From the NCBI RefSeq assembly GCF_040096355.1, contig NZ_JBBMEX010000001.1:310001-374000 (forward strand): a stretch of 64,000 nucleotides of DNA, in the 5' to 3' direction. The notes under the pieces are model-generated. The model made no database searches, was not told the DNA's origin, and worked only from the letters and a program-made list of their open reading frames with translations. This DNA is from Maccoyibacter intestinihominis (lineage in GTDB: Bacteria; Bacillota; Clostridia; Lachnospirales; Lachnospiraceae). Positions 17,001 through 25,551 of the stretch are shown one piece after another (positions within the stretch are counted from its first letter, which is position 1; each line of letters opens with the position of its first letter). Made by a program: the position numbers and the translations under genes.

Positions 17001-18593
17001 TCACCGCCGCCACACCATGACATCTATTCTATTGAGGATTTAGAGCAGTTAATTTTTGATTTAAAAAATGCCAATACGGATGCCCGTATTTCCGTAAAAT
17101 TAGTATCCGAGGCAGGCGTGGGAACAGTAGCAGCCGGTGTTGCAAAGGCAGGAGCACAGGTGATTCTGATTTCCGGCTATGATGGAGGTACCGGAGCGGC
17201 ACCGAGCAGTTCAATTCATAACGCCGGACTTCCTTGGGAGTTAGGACTGGCTGAGACGCATCAGACCTTAATCATGAACGGACTGAGAAACAAGGTCAGA
17301 ATTGAGACAGACGGAAAACTGATGACAGGAAGAGATGTTGCCATTGCAGCACTTCTTGGAGCAGAAGAATTTGGATTTGCAACCGCACCGCTTGTAACCA
17401 TGGGATGTGTGATGATGCGTGTCTGCAACTTAGATACCTGTCCGGTCGGAATTGCAACACAGAATCCGGAGCTTCGCAAACGTTTTAAAGGAAAACCGGA
17501 ATATGTCATCAACTTCATGCACTTTATTGCAGAAGAACTTCGTGAATATATGGCAAAACTCGGTGTCCGTACCGTAGATGAGTTAGTAGGACGTTCTGAT
17601 CTGCTCAAGGTTCGCGAAGGACTCGATGAAAGAGAGCAGAAAGTAGATTTATCTTCTATATTAAATAACCCGTTTGCAGGACCAAAACAGAAGGTAACCT
17701 TTGACCCGAAACAGGTATATGACTTTGAATTAGAAAAAACAGCCGATGAGCGTATTTTGATGAAGCAGTTAAAGACAGCACTAGACACCAAACAGAAACG
17801 CAGCATTGATGTGGAACTGACCAATACTGACCGTTCCTTTGGTACCATCTTTGGTTCCGAGATCACAAAGAAGTATCAGGATACCTTGGAGGAAGATAAC
17901 TTTATTGTAAAATGTAAGGGAGCCGGCGGACAGAGCTTTGGAGCATTTATACCAAAAGGTCTGACCTTAGAATTAGTCGGTGACAGCAATGACTACTTTG
18001 GAAAAGGACTTTCCGGCGGAAAATTAGTGGTATACCCACCGGCAGGCTCCACCTTTAAACAGGATGAAAATATCATCATTGGTAACGTGGCACTTTATGG
18101 AGCGACCAGTGGAAAAGCCTTTATCAACGGTGTAGCAGGAGAACGTTTCTGCGTTCGTAACTCCGGTGCAGTTGCCGTAGTAGAGGGTGTTGGAGACCAT
18201 GGCTGTGAGTACATGACCGGAGGCCGTGTCGTGGTACTTGGAAAGACCGGAAAGAACTTTGCGGCAGGAATGAGTGGAGGAATCGCTTATGTACTCGATG
18301 AGGACAGCGACCTCTATATGAGAACCAATAAAGAAATGGTGTCTATGCAGGAGATTACATCAAAATATGATGTCTTAGAATTAAAAGAAATGATTAAAGA
18401 GCATGTGGCATTGACCAATTCCGATAAAGGAAAACGGATTTTAGACCACTTCAGTGAATATCTGCCGAAGTTTAAGAAAATTATTCCGTTTGATTACAAC
18501 CGTATGTTAATGACCATTGTCCAGATGGAGGAAAAAGGTCTGAATGCGGAGCAGGCACAGATAGAAGCATTTTATGCAAATACGAAGAGATAG
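14040..18593 (+). CDS. gltB: Glutamate synthase large subunit
   Basis: The enzyme transfers the amide of glutamine to 2-oxoglutarate, giving two glutamates. The 1517 residues match bacterial GltB. The amidotransferase nucleophile is Cys25 in HDNCGIG; the 24 residues before it form the short propeptide normally cleaved off. The central and FMN synthase domains follow, including the EAHETLAIAMN region. The 3Fe-4S cluster ligands are Cys1123, Cys1129 and Cys1134 (MGCVMMRVCNLDTCPVGIA). A GXGXG beta-helix domain closes the protein. gltD follows after 15 bases, forming the standard operon. Confidence 0.97.
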   Translation: MRTQVNESNAKAQGLYDPRFEHDNCGIGSVVNIKGIKTHETVENALKIVENLKHRAGKDAEGKTGDGVGILLQISHKFFKKTCEPLGICLGEERDYGIGMFFFPQEELKRNQAKKMFEVIVEKEGMEFLGWREVPTDPTTLGQKAIDCMPYIMQGFVKRPKDCPKGIDFDRKLYVARRVFEQSNDNTYVVSFSSRTIVYKGMFLVEQLRLFFKDLQDKDYESAIATVHSRFSTNTNPSWERAHPNRFIVHNGEINTIRGNADKMLAREETMESEHLKGELQKVLPVVNTAGSDSAMLDNTLEFLVMSGMDLPLAVMITIPEPWANNSIMSQKKKDFYQYYATMMEPWDGPASILFSDGDIMGAVLDRNGLRPSRYYITTDDYLILSSEVGVLEIEPERIKVKERLRPGKMLLVDTVKGEVIDDNELKDSYANMQPYGEWLDRNLVELKDLKIPNERVIEHRGEDLNRLQKAFGYTYESTKDTILPMARNGAESIAAMGIDSPIPVLSKDQQPLFNYFKQLFAQVTNPPIDCIREEVVTSTTTYIGKDGNLLEENAINCQVLKIHNPILTNTDLMKIRSMKREGFKVVTLPITYYKNTSLQKALDHLFVEADRAHKDGANILILSDRGVDENHVAIPSLLAVAGLNQHLVETKKRTSLAVILESGEPREVHHFATLLGYGACAINPYLVQDTIKNLIDEHMLDKDYYAAIDDYNNAVIHGIVKIASKMGISTIQSYQGSKIFEAIGIDSEVIDKYFTNTVSRIGGITLEDIAKAVDILHSEAYDPLGLATDMSLDSKGRHKMRSGAEEHLYNPQTIHLLQESTRRGDYNLFKQYSKLLDGEKRALNIRGLMDFNYPKKGIPIEEVESVESIVTRFKTGAMSYGSISQEAHETLAIAMNTLHGKSNSGEGGESLDRLEIGKDGRNRCSAIKQVASGRFGVTSRYLVSAKEIQIKMAQGAKPGEGGHLPAGKVYPWIAKTRHSTPGVSLISPPPHHDIYSIEDLEQLIFDLKNANTDARISVKLVSEAGVGTVAAGVAKAGAQVILISGYDGGTGAAPSSSIHNAGLPWELGLAETHQTLIMNGLRNKVRIETDGKLMTGRDVAIAALLGAEEFGFATAPLVTMGCVMMRVCNLDTCPVGIATQNPELRKRFKGKPEYVINFMHFIAEELREYMAKLGVRTVDELVGRSDLLKVREGLDEREQKVDLSSILNNPFAGPKQKVTFDPKQVYDFELEKTADERILMKQLKTALDTKQKRSIDVELTNTDRSFGTIFGSEITKKYQDTLEEDNFIVKCKGAGGQSFGAFIPKGLTLELVGDSNDYFGKGLSGGKLVVYPPAGSTFKQDENIIIGNVALYGATSGKAFINGVAGERFCVRNSGAVAVVEGVGDHGCEYMTGGRVVVLGKTGKNFAAGMSGGIAYVLDEDSDLYMRTNKEMVSMQEITSKYDVLELKEMIKEHVALTNSDKGKRILDHFSEYLPKFKKIIPFDYNRMLMTIVQMEEKGLNAEQAQIEAFYANTKR

Positions 18594-18608
18594 GAGGGAA
18601 ATGGAACG

Positions 18609-20102
18609 ATGGGAAAACCAACAGGATTTATGGAATACGACAGAGAGGAAACTATAGCCGTTGAGCCAAAGGAGCGTATCAAGAATTTTAATGAGTTCCA
18701 TATACCTCTCTCAAAAGAAAAACGCCGTGAACAGGGCGCGAGATGTATGGACTGCGGAGTGCCGTTCTGCCAGTCCGGCATGGAACTGATGGGCATGACA
18801 TCCGGCTGCCCGCTTCACAACTTAGTACCGGAGTGGAATGATTTAGTTTATGAAGATAATCTGAAACGTGCCTATGAGCGCCTGATCAAGACCAACAACT
18901 TCCCGGAATTTACTTCCCGTGTATGTCCGGCACTCTGTGAAAAAGCATGTACCTGCGGATTGAACGGAAGCCCGGTTTCTGTCCGTGAAAATGAGAACAG
19001 TATTATTGAGAATGCCTATGAAAAAGGATATGCAAAGGCAAGACCGCCAAAGGTAAGAACGGATAAGAAGATTGCAGTCATCGGTTCAGGGCCTGCGGGA
19101 CTTGCAGCAGCAGACCAGTTGAATAAAAGAGGTCATTCCGTGACAGTATACGAAAGAGATGACCGTGTTGGCGGACTTCTGATGTATGGAATCCCGAACA
19201 TGAAGTTAGAAAAACGCTTTATCGAGAGAAAAATTGAAGTGATGAAAGAAGAGGGCGTGGAATTTGTTACGGGAACGGATATCGGAAAAGATATCAAAGC
19301 AGCAAAAATTTTAAAAGAGTATGACCGTGTCATCTTAGCCTGTGGTGCGAAGAATCCAAGAGATATCAAGGCAGAGGGAAGAGATGCGGAAGGCATTTAT
19401 TTTGCGGTAGATTTTCTTACCTCTACGACAAAGAGCCTGTTAAATTCGGATTTGAAAGACCAGAAATATATCTCAGCAAAAGGGAAAAATGTCATCATTA
19501 TCGGTGGTGGTGATACCGGAAATGACTGTGTCGGAACCTGTATCCGTCATGGAGCAAAGAGTGTGACACAGCTTGAGATGATGCCGAAAGCACCGGATGA
19601 AAGAGCCGAGGACAATCCATGGCCGGAGTGGCCGAAAGTCTGCAAGACAGATTACGGTCAGGAAGAAGCAATTGCTGTCTTTGGTCATGATCCAAGAATT
19701 TATCAGACGACAGTCAAAGAATTTTTAAAAGATAAAAAAGGTGCAGTCTGCGGAGTCAAGACCGTAAAGTTAGAGAGCAAAAAGGATGAAAAGACCGGAC
19801 GCATGGTGATGACGGAAGTAGCCGGTTCGGAAAAAGTGCTGAATGCCGAACTGGTATTGATAGCAGCAGGATTTTTAGGAACACAGAAATATGTGGCAGA
19901 TGCATTTGGCGTAAAGCTCAATGAAAGAACCAATGTTGCGGCTGATCAGGAAACTTATGCGACCAGTGTGGAAAGAGTCTATGCAGCAGGCGATGTGCGA
20001 AGAGGCCAGTCTTTAGTAGTCTGGGCGATCCGCGAGGGCAGAGAAGTGGCAAGAGCAGTGGACGAAAGTCTGATGGGATATTCTTATCTGTCCGTACAGT
20101 AA
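18609..20102 (+). CDS. gltD: Glutamate synthase small subunit
   Basis: GltD feeds electrons from NAD(P)H to the large subunit. The 497 residues start with a cysteine-rich ferredoxin-like domain, ARCMDCGVPFC, then SRVCPALCEKAC, binding two 4Fe-4S clusters. A FAD-binding GSGPAGLAAADQL motif follows near residue 160 and an NAD(P)H-binding GGGDTGNDCVGT near residue 300. The C-terminal AAGDVRRGQSLVVWAI block is typical. The gene has a GGAGG site and follows gltB by 15 bases. No other glutamate synthase gene is in the window. Confidence 0.97.
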   Translation: MGKPTGFMEYDREETIAVEPKERIKNFNEFHIPLSKEKRREQGARCMDCGVPFCQSGMELMGMTSGCPLHNLVPEWNDLVYEDNLKRAYERLIKTNNFPEFTSRVCPALCEKACTCGLNGSPVSVRENENSIIENAYEKGYAKARPPKVRTDKKIAVIGSGPAGLAAADQLNKRGHSVTVYERDDRVGGLLMYGIPNMKLEKRFIERKIEVMKEEGVEFVTGTDIGKDIKAAKILKEYDRVILACGAKNPRDIKAEGRDAEGIYFAVDFLTSTTKSLLNSDLKDQKYISAKGKNVIIIGGGDTGNDCVGTCIRHGAKSVTQLEMMPKAPDERAEDNPWPEWPKVCKTDYGQEEAIAVFGHDPRIYQTTVKEFLKDKKGAVCGVKTVKLESKKDEKTGRMVMTEVAGSEKVLNAELVLIAAGFLGTQKYVADAFGVKLNERTNVAADQETYATSVERVYAAGDVRRGQSLVVWAIREGREVARAVDESLMGYSYLSVQ

Positions 20103-20229
20103 AAAGCCTTTATGTATAAAATTGCCCTTTATGGGAGAAAACAATTGTAAAATTCAAGGTTCACAAATCTATATAAAATGTGCTACAATAAAACTTAGTT
20201 ATTATATATAGAAGTAACAGGTGGAAGAT

Positions 20230-21015
20230 ATGGGAACAAAAGCAATCTTTTTTGATATAGATGGAACCTTATGGGATGAAAAATTTCAGATACCGGAAAG
20301 TACAAAAAAGGCATTTGAGATGTTGAAAAACAACGGACATCTGACCTTTATATGCTCAGGGCGGACGCTCTCCTATATACAGGACGAGCGTCTGCTTGCG
20401 TTGGGCTTTGATGGGATTGTCGCCGGCTGCGGAACTTATGTGGAAAAAGCCGGCGAGGTTCTTTTTTATAAACGGATTGAAGAAGAGGTACTGGAACGAA
20501 CACTGAAGATTTTAAAGCCATATCATTATCCGGTAGTATTAGAAGGAAGAGAGTATCTGTATGTGGATGAAGATACGTTTGCCGATGACCCGTTTTTGAA
20601 GGTGTTGCAGGCAACTGTCGCGGACAGGCTGCGTCCGATTACGGGCAATGAACACCGGTTAGAAGCGAGCAAGCTCAGTATTGACATACGAGGGCGGGAG
20701 TGCAAAGGGGTATTAGACCGATTGTCAAAGGACTATGATATTATTTACCATGGAACAGACTTTGTGGAGCTTGTGCCCGGAAATTTCTCAAAAGCAACAG
20801 GGATTGAAAAGACGTGTGAGTGTTTGCAGATTGCACACGAAGACACCTATGCTTTTGGGGACAGTATGAATGATTACGATATGATTCACTATGTGCAGCA
20901 CGGGATTGTCATGGGCAATGGCTTAGACGAGGTGAAGGCAGTCGCGGACTATGTCACGAGTGATCTCCATAAAGACGGCATCTACAACGGATTGCACCAT
21001 TTTGGGTTGATTTAG
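20230..21015 (+). CDS. Cof-type HAD phosphatase
   Basis: A 261-residue HAD hydrolase with the C2B cap of the Cof family. FFDIDGTLWD supplies the nucleophile and acid aspartates, CSGRT is motif II, and FGDSMNDYDMI is motif III. Such enzymes dephosphorylate sugar phosphates, pyridoxal phosphate or flavin precursors with loose specificity. ATG 20230 is preferred over GTG 20221 because AGGTGG sits five bases before it. A promoter TTCACA-N18-TACAAT at 20160-20189 would serve it. The gene is followed closely by the CorA-type transporter. Confidence 0.88.
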   Translation: MGTKAIFFDIDGTLWDEKFQIPESTKKAFEMLKNNGHLTFICSGRTLSYIQDERLLALGFDGIVAGCGTYVEKAGEVLFYKRIEEEVLERTLKILKPYHYPVVLEGREYLYVDEDTFADDPFLKVLQATVADRLRPITGNEHRLEASKLSIDIRGRECKGVLDRLSKDYDIIYHGTDFVELVPGNFSKATGIEKTCECLQIAHEDTYAFGDSMNDYDMIHYVQHGIVMGNGLDEVKAVADYVTSDLHKDGIYNGLHHFGLI

Positions 21016-21057
21016 TCGGAATTCATGCCGTTTAAGATGCGAAGACAGGAGGATGGC

Positions 21058-21999
21058 ATGATTAAGATATATAAGACAGAAGAGAGCATTGTAAATGAGA
21101 TTGAAAAAGTAGAAGATGGATGCTGGATTAATATGATTACACCGACGATGGAGGAGTGTATCAATATTTCAGAACAGTTTGACATTGATATTGCCGATGT
21201 CAGAGCCGCACTGGATGATGAGGAAAGTTCCCGTGTGGATTTAGAGGATGGCTACACCCTGATTCTTGTCGACATTCCATCCATTGAGATTCGTCATAAA
21301 CAGGAAGCCTATACAACTATCCCGTTAGGTATTATTTTGGCAGATGGTGTCATTATCACGGTGTGCGGTGAAGAGACACCGGTATTGCAGGCGTTTGAAA
21401 AACGGCGTGTGCGTGATTTTTCCACGAAGAAAAAAATGCGTTTTGTCTATCAGATTCTTTATCGTGCGACCAGTGTTTACCAGAATTATCTGCGTGTCAT
21501 TGACAAACGGCGCAGGGAGATTGAAGAACGTATCAGTGACGATACCGAAGATAAGGATTTGATTGATCTTCATGAATTAGAATCCAACTTAGTATACTTT
21601 GCAACCTCACTCCGGGCAAACGGAGTTGTATTAGACCGTCTGACCCGCTATGAGCGGTTAAAACAGTTCCCGGAGGACAGAGAAATCTTAGAGGATGTTA
21701 TTGTCGAGAATAAACAGGCAATCGAGATGACCGCAATTTATCGTGATATCATCAATGGTACCAGAGAGCTGTTGTCCACGATCATCGATAACCGTTTGAA
21801 CAATGTAATGAAATATCTGACATCCATTACACTTGTTATGGCTATTCCGACGGTTATTTCAGGAATCTACGGAATGAATGTCAGTGGAAAATGGATGCCG
21901 CTATCGCAGACACCGTATGGCTTTTATATTGTCTGCGGCATTATGGTGCTGATTTGTGTGATCGTATTGCTGATCTTAAGAAAGAGAAAAATGGTATAG
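21058..21999 (+). CDS. corA: CorA-family magnesium/divalent cation transporter
   Basis: The 313-residue protein has a large acidic, mostly helical cytoplasmic domain followed by two C-terminal membrane helices. The first helix ends in the diagnostic YGMNV selectivity motif, and the second runs from about residue 285 into a basic tail. It would form a pentameric channel for Mg2+ or a related ion. ATG 21058 is chosen because GGAGG lies five bases upstream. The frame opens earlier, at 21025, but that ATG lacks a ribosome binding site. A terminator follows at 22008. Confidence 0.92.
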   Translation: MIKIYKTEESIVNEIEKVEDGCWINMITPTMEECINISEQFDIDIADVRAALDDEESSRVDLEDGYTLILVDIPSIEIRHKQEAYTTIPLGIILADGVIITVCGEETPVLQAFEKRRVRDFSTKKKMRFVYQILYRATSVYQNYLRVIDKRRREIEERISDDTEDKDLIDLHELESNLVYFATSLRANGVVLDRLTRYERLKQFPEDREILEDVIVENKQAIEMTAIYRDIINGTRELLSTIIDNRLNNVMKYLTSITLVMAIPTVISGIYGMNVSGKWMPLSQTPYGFYIVCGIMVLICVIVLLILRKRKMV

Positions 22000-22007
22000 A
22001 TGTAAAA

Positions 22008-22042
22008 ATGTCAGGTGGTTTGCGGACTGCCTGGCATTTTTT
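22008..22042 (+). terminator. Rho-independent terminator after corA
   Basis: ATGTCAGG (22008-22015) pairs with CCTGGCAT (22030-22037) with one G-U pair and is followed by a T run. Confidence 0.8.
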
Positions 22043-22175
22043 ATTGAGCAAGTTGCAGCCACTAAGTTGAGAGGAGCTTTCTGACACCCTAATCTTTATA
22101 GGAGTCACATACTGTCAGTTCCTGGTACGAAATGCCTTGGAAATATAAATAATTTATTAAATCCCCAAATGCTTA

Positions 22176-22204
22176 TTGACAAAGAAAAAACATAGTGCTA
22201 TCTT
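22176..22204 (+). promoter_or_regulatory. groES-groEL promoter
   Basis: TTGACA (22176-22181), a 17-base spacer and TATCTT (22199-22204) form a sigma-A promoter. The CIRCE operator begins 15 bases downstream, where bound HrcA would block transcription. Confidence 0.8.
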
Positions 22205-22219
22205 ATGTAGATGAAAGGG

Positions 22220-22246
22220 TTAGCACTCAAATTGAATGAGTGCTAA
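22220..22246. promoter_or_regulatory. CIRCE element (HrcA operator)
   Basis: TTAGCACTC-N9-GAGTGCTAA is a perfect match to the CIRCE consensus. It lies between the promoter and groES, so HrcA repression relieved by heat shock is expected. hrcA itself is not in the window. Confidence 0.97.
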
Positions 22247-22285
22247 TAATGAAGAAAAAAGTAGAAAGATATAGGAGGAATTAAA

Positions 22286-22573
22286 ATGAAATTAGTACCA
22301 TTAAGCGACAGAGTTGTACTGAAACAGTTAGAGGCAGAAGAGACTACAAAGTCAGGAATTATTTTAACAAGTGCTGCACAGGAAAAACCACAGGACGCAG
22401 AAGTAGTAGCAGTCGGACCGGGTGGAGTGGTAGACGGAAAAGAAGTGAAAATGCAGGTCAAAGAAGGACAGAAGGTTATCTATTCTAAATATGCAGGAAC
22501 AGAGGTAAAATTAGATGGCGAAGAATACATCATCGTAAGACAGAATGATATTCTTGCAGTAGTAGAAGATTAA
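22286..22573 (+). CDS. groS: Co-chaperonin GroES
   Basis: GroES forms the heptameric lid of the GroEL folding chamber. The 95-residue protein shows the family's LVPLSDRVVLKQLEAEETTKSGI start, a mobile loop around residues 18-34, and a KYAGTEVKLDGEEYIIVRQNDILAV end. Its length is normal. GGAGG precedes the ATG. It is transcribed with groEL, 78 bases downstream, under CIRCE control. Confidence 0.97.
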   Translation: MKLVPLSDRVVLKQLEAEETTKSGIILTSAAQEKPQDAEVVAVGPGGVVDGKEVKMQVKEGQKVIYSKYAGTEVKLDGEEYIIVRQNDILAVVED

Positions 22574-22651
22574 TTTCGGGAACATATCTTTTTAAAATTT
22601 GTAAAGTTAGAAATGATAAGACAGATTATAGATTAATGGAGGCAGATTGAA

Positions 22652-24271
22652 ATGGCAAAGGAATTAAAATATGGCACAGAGGCAAGAGCCGCATTAGAAG
22701 CAGGTGTTGACAAATTAGCAAACACAGTAAGAGTTACCATCGGACCAAAAGGAAGAAACGTGGTATTAGATAAATCTTTCGGAGTACCGCTGATCACAAA
22801 CGATGGTGTGACCATTGCAAAAGAGATTGAATTAGAAGATGCATTTGAAAATATGGGAGCACAGCTTGTAAAAGAAGTTGCAACTAAGACAAATGACGTA
22901 GCAGGTGACGGAACGACAACCGCAACTGTATTAGCACAGGCAATGATCAAAGAGGGAATGAAGAACCTTGAAGCTGGTGCAAACCCGATCATCTTAAGAA
23001 GAGGAATGAAAAAAGCAACCGATACAGCAGTAGAAGCGATCGCATCTATGAGCCAGAAAGTCAGCGGAAAAGATCAGATCGCAAAAGTTGCAGCAATTTC
23101 TGCCGGAGACGAAGGGGTCGGAAACTTAGTAGCAGATGCTATGGAAAAAGTATCAAACGATGGTGTTATCACAATTGAAGAGTCAAAAACCATGCAGACA
23201 GAGTTAGACTTAGTAGAAGGTATGCAGTTTGACCGTGGATACATTTCCGCATACATGGCAACCGATATGGATAAAATGGAAGCAGTTTTAGATGATCCAT
23301 ATGTACTGATCACAGATAAGAAGATCAGCAACATTCAGGAGATCCTTCCGGTATTAGAGCAGATCGTACAGTCCGGTGCAAGACTTTTGATCATCGCAGA
23401 AGATATCGAGGGTGAAGCACTTACAACCCTGATTGTAAACAAACTGCGTGGAACATTCAATGTTGTAGCTGTCAAAGCTCCGGGATATGGCGACAGAAGA
23501 AAAGCAATGTTAGAGGATATTGCAATCTTAACAGGTGGTCAGGTCATTTCAGAAGAGTTAGGCTTAGAGTTAAAAGATACAACTTTAGATATGCTTGGAC
23601 GTGCAAAATCCATCAAAGTTCAGAAAGAGAACACAGTCATCGTAGATGGTGAAGGCGATAAAGCAGCGATCGAAGCAAGAATCTCACAGATCCGTGCACA
23701 GATTGAAGAGACAACATCCGAGTTTGATAAAGAAAAATTACAGGAACGTCTTGCAAAATTAGCAGGCGGTGTTGCAGTCATCCGTGTAGGTGCAGCAACA
23801 GAGACAGAGATGAAAGAGAGCAAACTTCGTATGGAGGACGCTTTAAATGCAACCAGAGCAGCAGTAGAAGAAGGAATTATCGCAGGAGGCGGTTCTGCAT
23901 ATATCCACGCATCCAAAGAAGTTGCGAAATTAGCAGATACATTAGAGGGTGATGAGAGAACCGGTGCAAAGGTTATCTTAAAAGCATTAGAAGCTCCATT
24001 ATACTACATTGCAGCAAATGCAGGTTTAGAAGGTGCAGTCATCATCAATAAAGTAAAAGAGTCAGAGCCTGGAATGGGATTTGATGCAGCAAAAGAAAAT
24101 TATGTAAACATGGTAGAAGCAGGAATCTTAGACCCTGTAAAAGTAACCAGAAGTGCATTACAGAACGCAACATCTGTAGCATCCACCTTACTGACCACAG
24201 AGTCCGTTGTGGCAAATATCAAAGAGGATGTACCACCAATGCCGGCAGGCGGCGGAATGGGCATGATGTAA
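22652..24271 (+). CDS. groL: Chaperonin GroEL
   Basis: The ATP-driven 60-kDa chaperonin refolds cytosolic proteins in a double heptameric ring. The 539-residue sequence has the nucleotide-binding VAGDGTTTATVLAQA near residue 85 and the catalytic-aspartate region near the end (GILDPVKVTRSAL). The C-terminal tail ends in a GGGMGMM repeat. The AGATTG-ATG start has GGAGG upstream. It follows groES in the usual order and ends at a strong terminator at 24305. Confidence 0.98.
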   Translation: MAKELKYGTEARAALEAGVDKLANTVRVTIGPKGRNVVLDKSFGVPLITNDGVTIAKEIELEDAFENMGAQLVKEVATKTNDVAGDGTTTATVLAQAMIKEGMKNLEAGANPIILRRGMKKATDTAVEAIASMSQKVSGKDQIAKVAAISAGDEGVGNLVADAMEKVSNDGVITIEESKTMQTELDLVEGMQFDRGYISAYMATDMDKMEAVLDDPYVLITDKKISNIQEILPVLEQIVQSGARLLIIAEDIEGEALTTLIVNKLRGTFNVVAVKAPGYGDRRKAMLEDIAILTGGQVISEELGLELKDTTLDMLGRAKSIKVQKENTVIVDGEGDKAAIEARISQIRAQIEETTSEFDKEKLQERLAKLAGGVAVIRVGAATETEMKESKLRMEDALNATRAAVEEGIIAGGGSAYIHASKEVAKLADTLEGDERTGAKVILKALEAPLYYIAANAGLEGAVIINKVKESEPGMGFDAAKENYVNMVEAGILDPVKVTRSALQNATSVASTLLTTESVVANIKEDVPPMPAGGGMGMM

Positions 24272-24304
24272 GAATCAGCCAAAATAACCGGATAAGCAGA
24301 AAAT

Positions 24305-24344
24305 ACCGTGTGTTGACGGAGAACTTCGTCAATACACGGTTTTC
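24305..24344 (+). terminator. Rho-independent terminator after groEL
   Basis: ACCGTGTGTTGACG (24305-24318) pairs with CGTCAATACACGGT (24327-24340), 13 of 14 positions plus a wobble, followed by TTT. Confidence 0.8.
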
Positions 24345-24403
24345 GTTATATATAGAAGTCTATATGGAATGCTTTATGACTTCATGTGGTATGTATTACT
24401 ACA

Positions 24404-24432
24404 TTTACAGTCAAAAAAAAGTGTGATAAAAT
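24404..24432 (+). promoter_or_regulatory. Predicted promoter of the DegV gene
   Basis: TTTACA (24404-24409), a 17-base spacer and TAAAAT (24427-24432), with a leader of about 50 bases to the ATG at 24490. Confidence 0.55.
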
Positions 24433-24489
24433 TGCTTTGTTTCAAAAATTAGATATTAGAAGAAAATAAAAAGAATGAGGTAATAGAAG

Positions 24490-25356
24490 ATGGGAAAGAT
24501 TGCAATCGTTACAGACAGTAACAGTGGTATTGTCCAGGCGGAGGCAAAAGAACTTGGAATTTATGTCATTCCGATGCCGTTTATGATTGACGGTAAGGAT
24601 TATTTAGAAGAAATCAATCTGACACAGGAAGAATTTTATCAGAAGTTAACAGAGGGAGCAGAGATTTCTACTTCCATGCCATCACCGGGCAGTGTGACGG
24701 ATTTATGGGATGAGTTGTTAAAAGAGTACGATGAGATTGTATACATTCCAATGTCCAGCGGACTCAGCAGTTCCTGCCAGACGGCAATCATGTTAGCCGA
24801 TGACTATGACGGAAAAGTGGTAGTGGTGAATAATCAGCGTATTTCCGTTACCATGCGTCAGTCCGTATTAGATGCTATGGAGCTTGCAGAAGCCGGAAAG
24901 TCAGCAGCAGAGATTCAGACTATTTTAGAAGAGCAGAAAATGGAATCCAGTATTTATATCATGCTCAATACGCTGACCTACTTAAAGCGGGGAGGACGTA
25001 TTACCCCGGCAGCAGCGGCATTAGGAACGTTGTTAAAGATTAAACCAGTATTGCAGCTCCAGGGCGAAAAGTTAGATGCTTTTGCAAAAGCCCGTACAGT
25101 GAAGCAGGGCAAAAACATCATGATCGAGGCCATGAAAAAGGATTTCAGGGAACGCTTCCACGATGAGAGTGGAGAGAGCATCCATTTAGAACTATCCTAT
25201 ACCCATGACTTAGAAGCGGCAAATGCGTTTAAAGAGGAAGTGCAGGCGGCATTTCCAGGCTGTGAGATTTTGATGCAGCCATTATCCTTAAGCATCTCCT
25301 GTCATATCGGACCGGGTGCATTGGCTATCGCATGTTCAAAGAAGATAGAGTATTAA
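24490..25356 (+). CDS. DegV family fatty-acid-binding protein
   Basis: The 288-residue protein begins IAIVTDSNSGIVQAEAKELG, the DegV signature, and continues with the TSMPSPG loop near residue 60, whose Thr and Ser contact the lipid carboxylate. YIPMSSGLSSSCQTA near residue 86 completes the site. Family members (FakB) deliver fatty acids to the FakA kinase for phospholipid synthesis. No fakA is nearby, so this may be one of several FakB proteins in the cell. The gene is monocistronic, with its own promoter and terminator. Confidence 0.9.
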   Translation: MGKIAIVTDSNSGIVQAEAKELGIYVIPMPFMIDGKDYLEEINLTQEEFYQKLTEGAEISTSMPSPGSVTDLWDELLKEYDEIVYIPMSSGLSSSCQTAIMLADDYDGKVVVVNNQRISVTMRQSVLDAMELAEAGKSAAEIQTILEEQKMESSIYIMLNTLTYLKRGGRITPAAAALGTLLKIKPVLQLQGEKLDAFAKARTVKQGKNIMIEAMKKDFRERFHDESGESIHLELSYTHDLEAANAFKEEVQAAFPGCEILMQPLSLSISCHIGPGALAIACSKKIEY

Positions 25357-25370
25357 GTATGAAATAAATA

Positions 25371-25430
25371 CCGGACTTTTTCAGAAGTCAGGACAAGAAG
25401 TCTGACGGCTGGAAGAGTCCGGCTATTTTT
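25371..25430 (+). terminator. Rho-independent terminator after degV
   Basis: CCGGACTTTTTCAG (25371-25384) pairs with CTGGAAGAGTCCGG (25409-25422). An inner GTCAG/CTGAC stem extends it, and five T follow soon after. Confidence 0.75.
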
Positions 25431-25551
25431 ATGTGGAAAGAATGTTTTAAGTTGGAACAAAGGAGAAATCTATTAAATTAAGAAATAATATGAATAATCA
25501 AAGCAAAACATTGGAAGAATATGGAGGAAATGAAAAAAGGAGGAAAACGAC

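Noticed and set aside
17261..17866. 201-codon minus-strand frame
   Set aside because: It is antisense inside gltB, with no ribosome binding site or motif.
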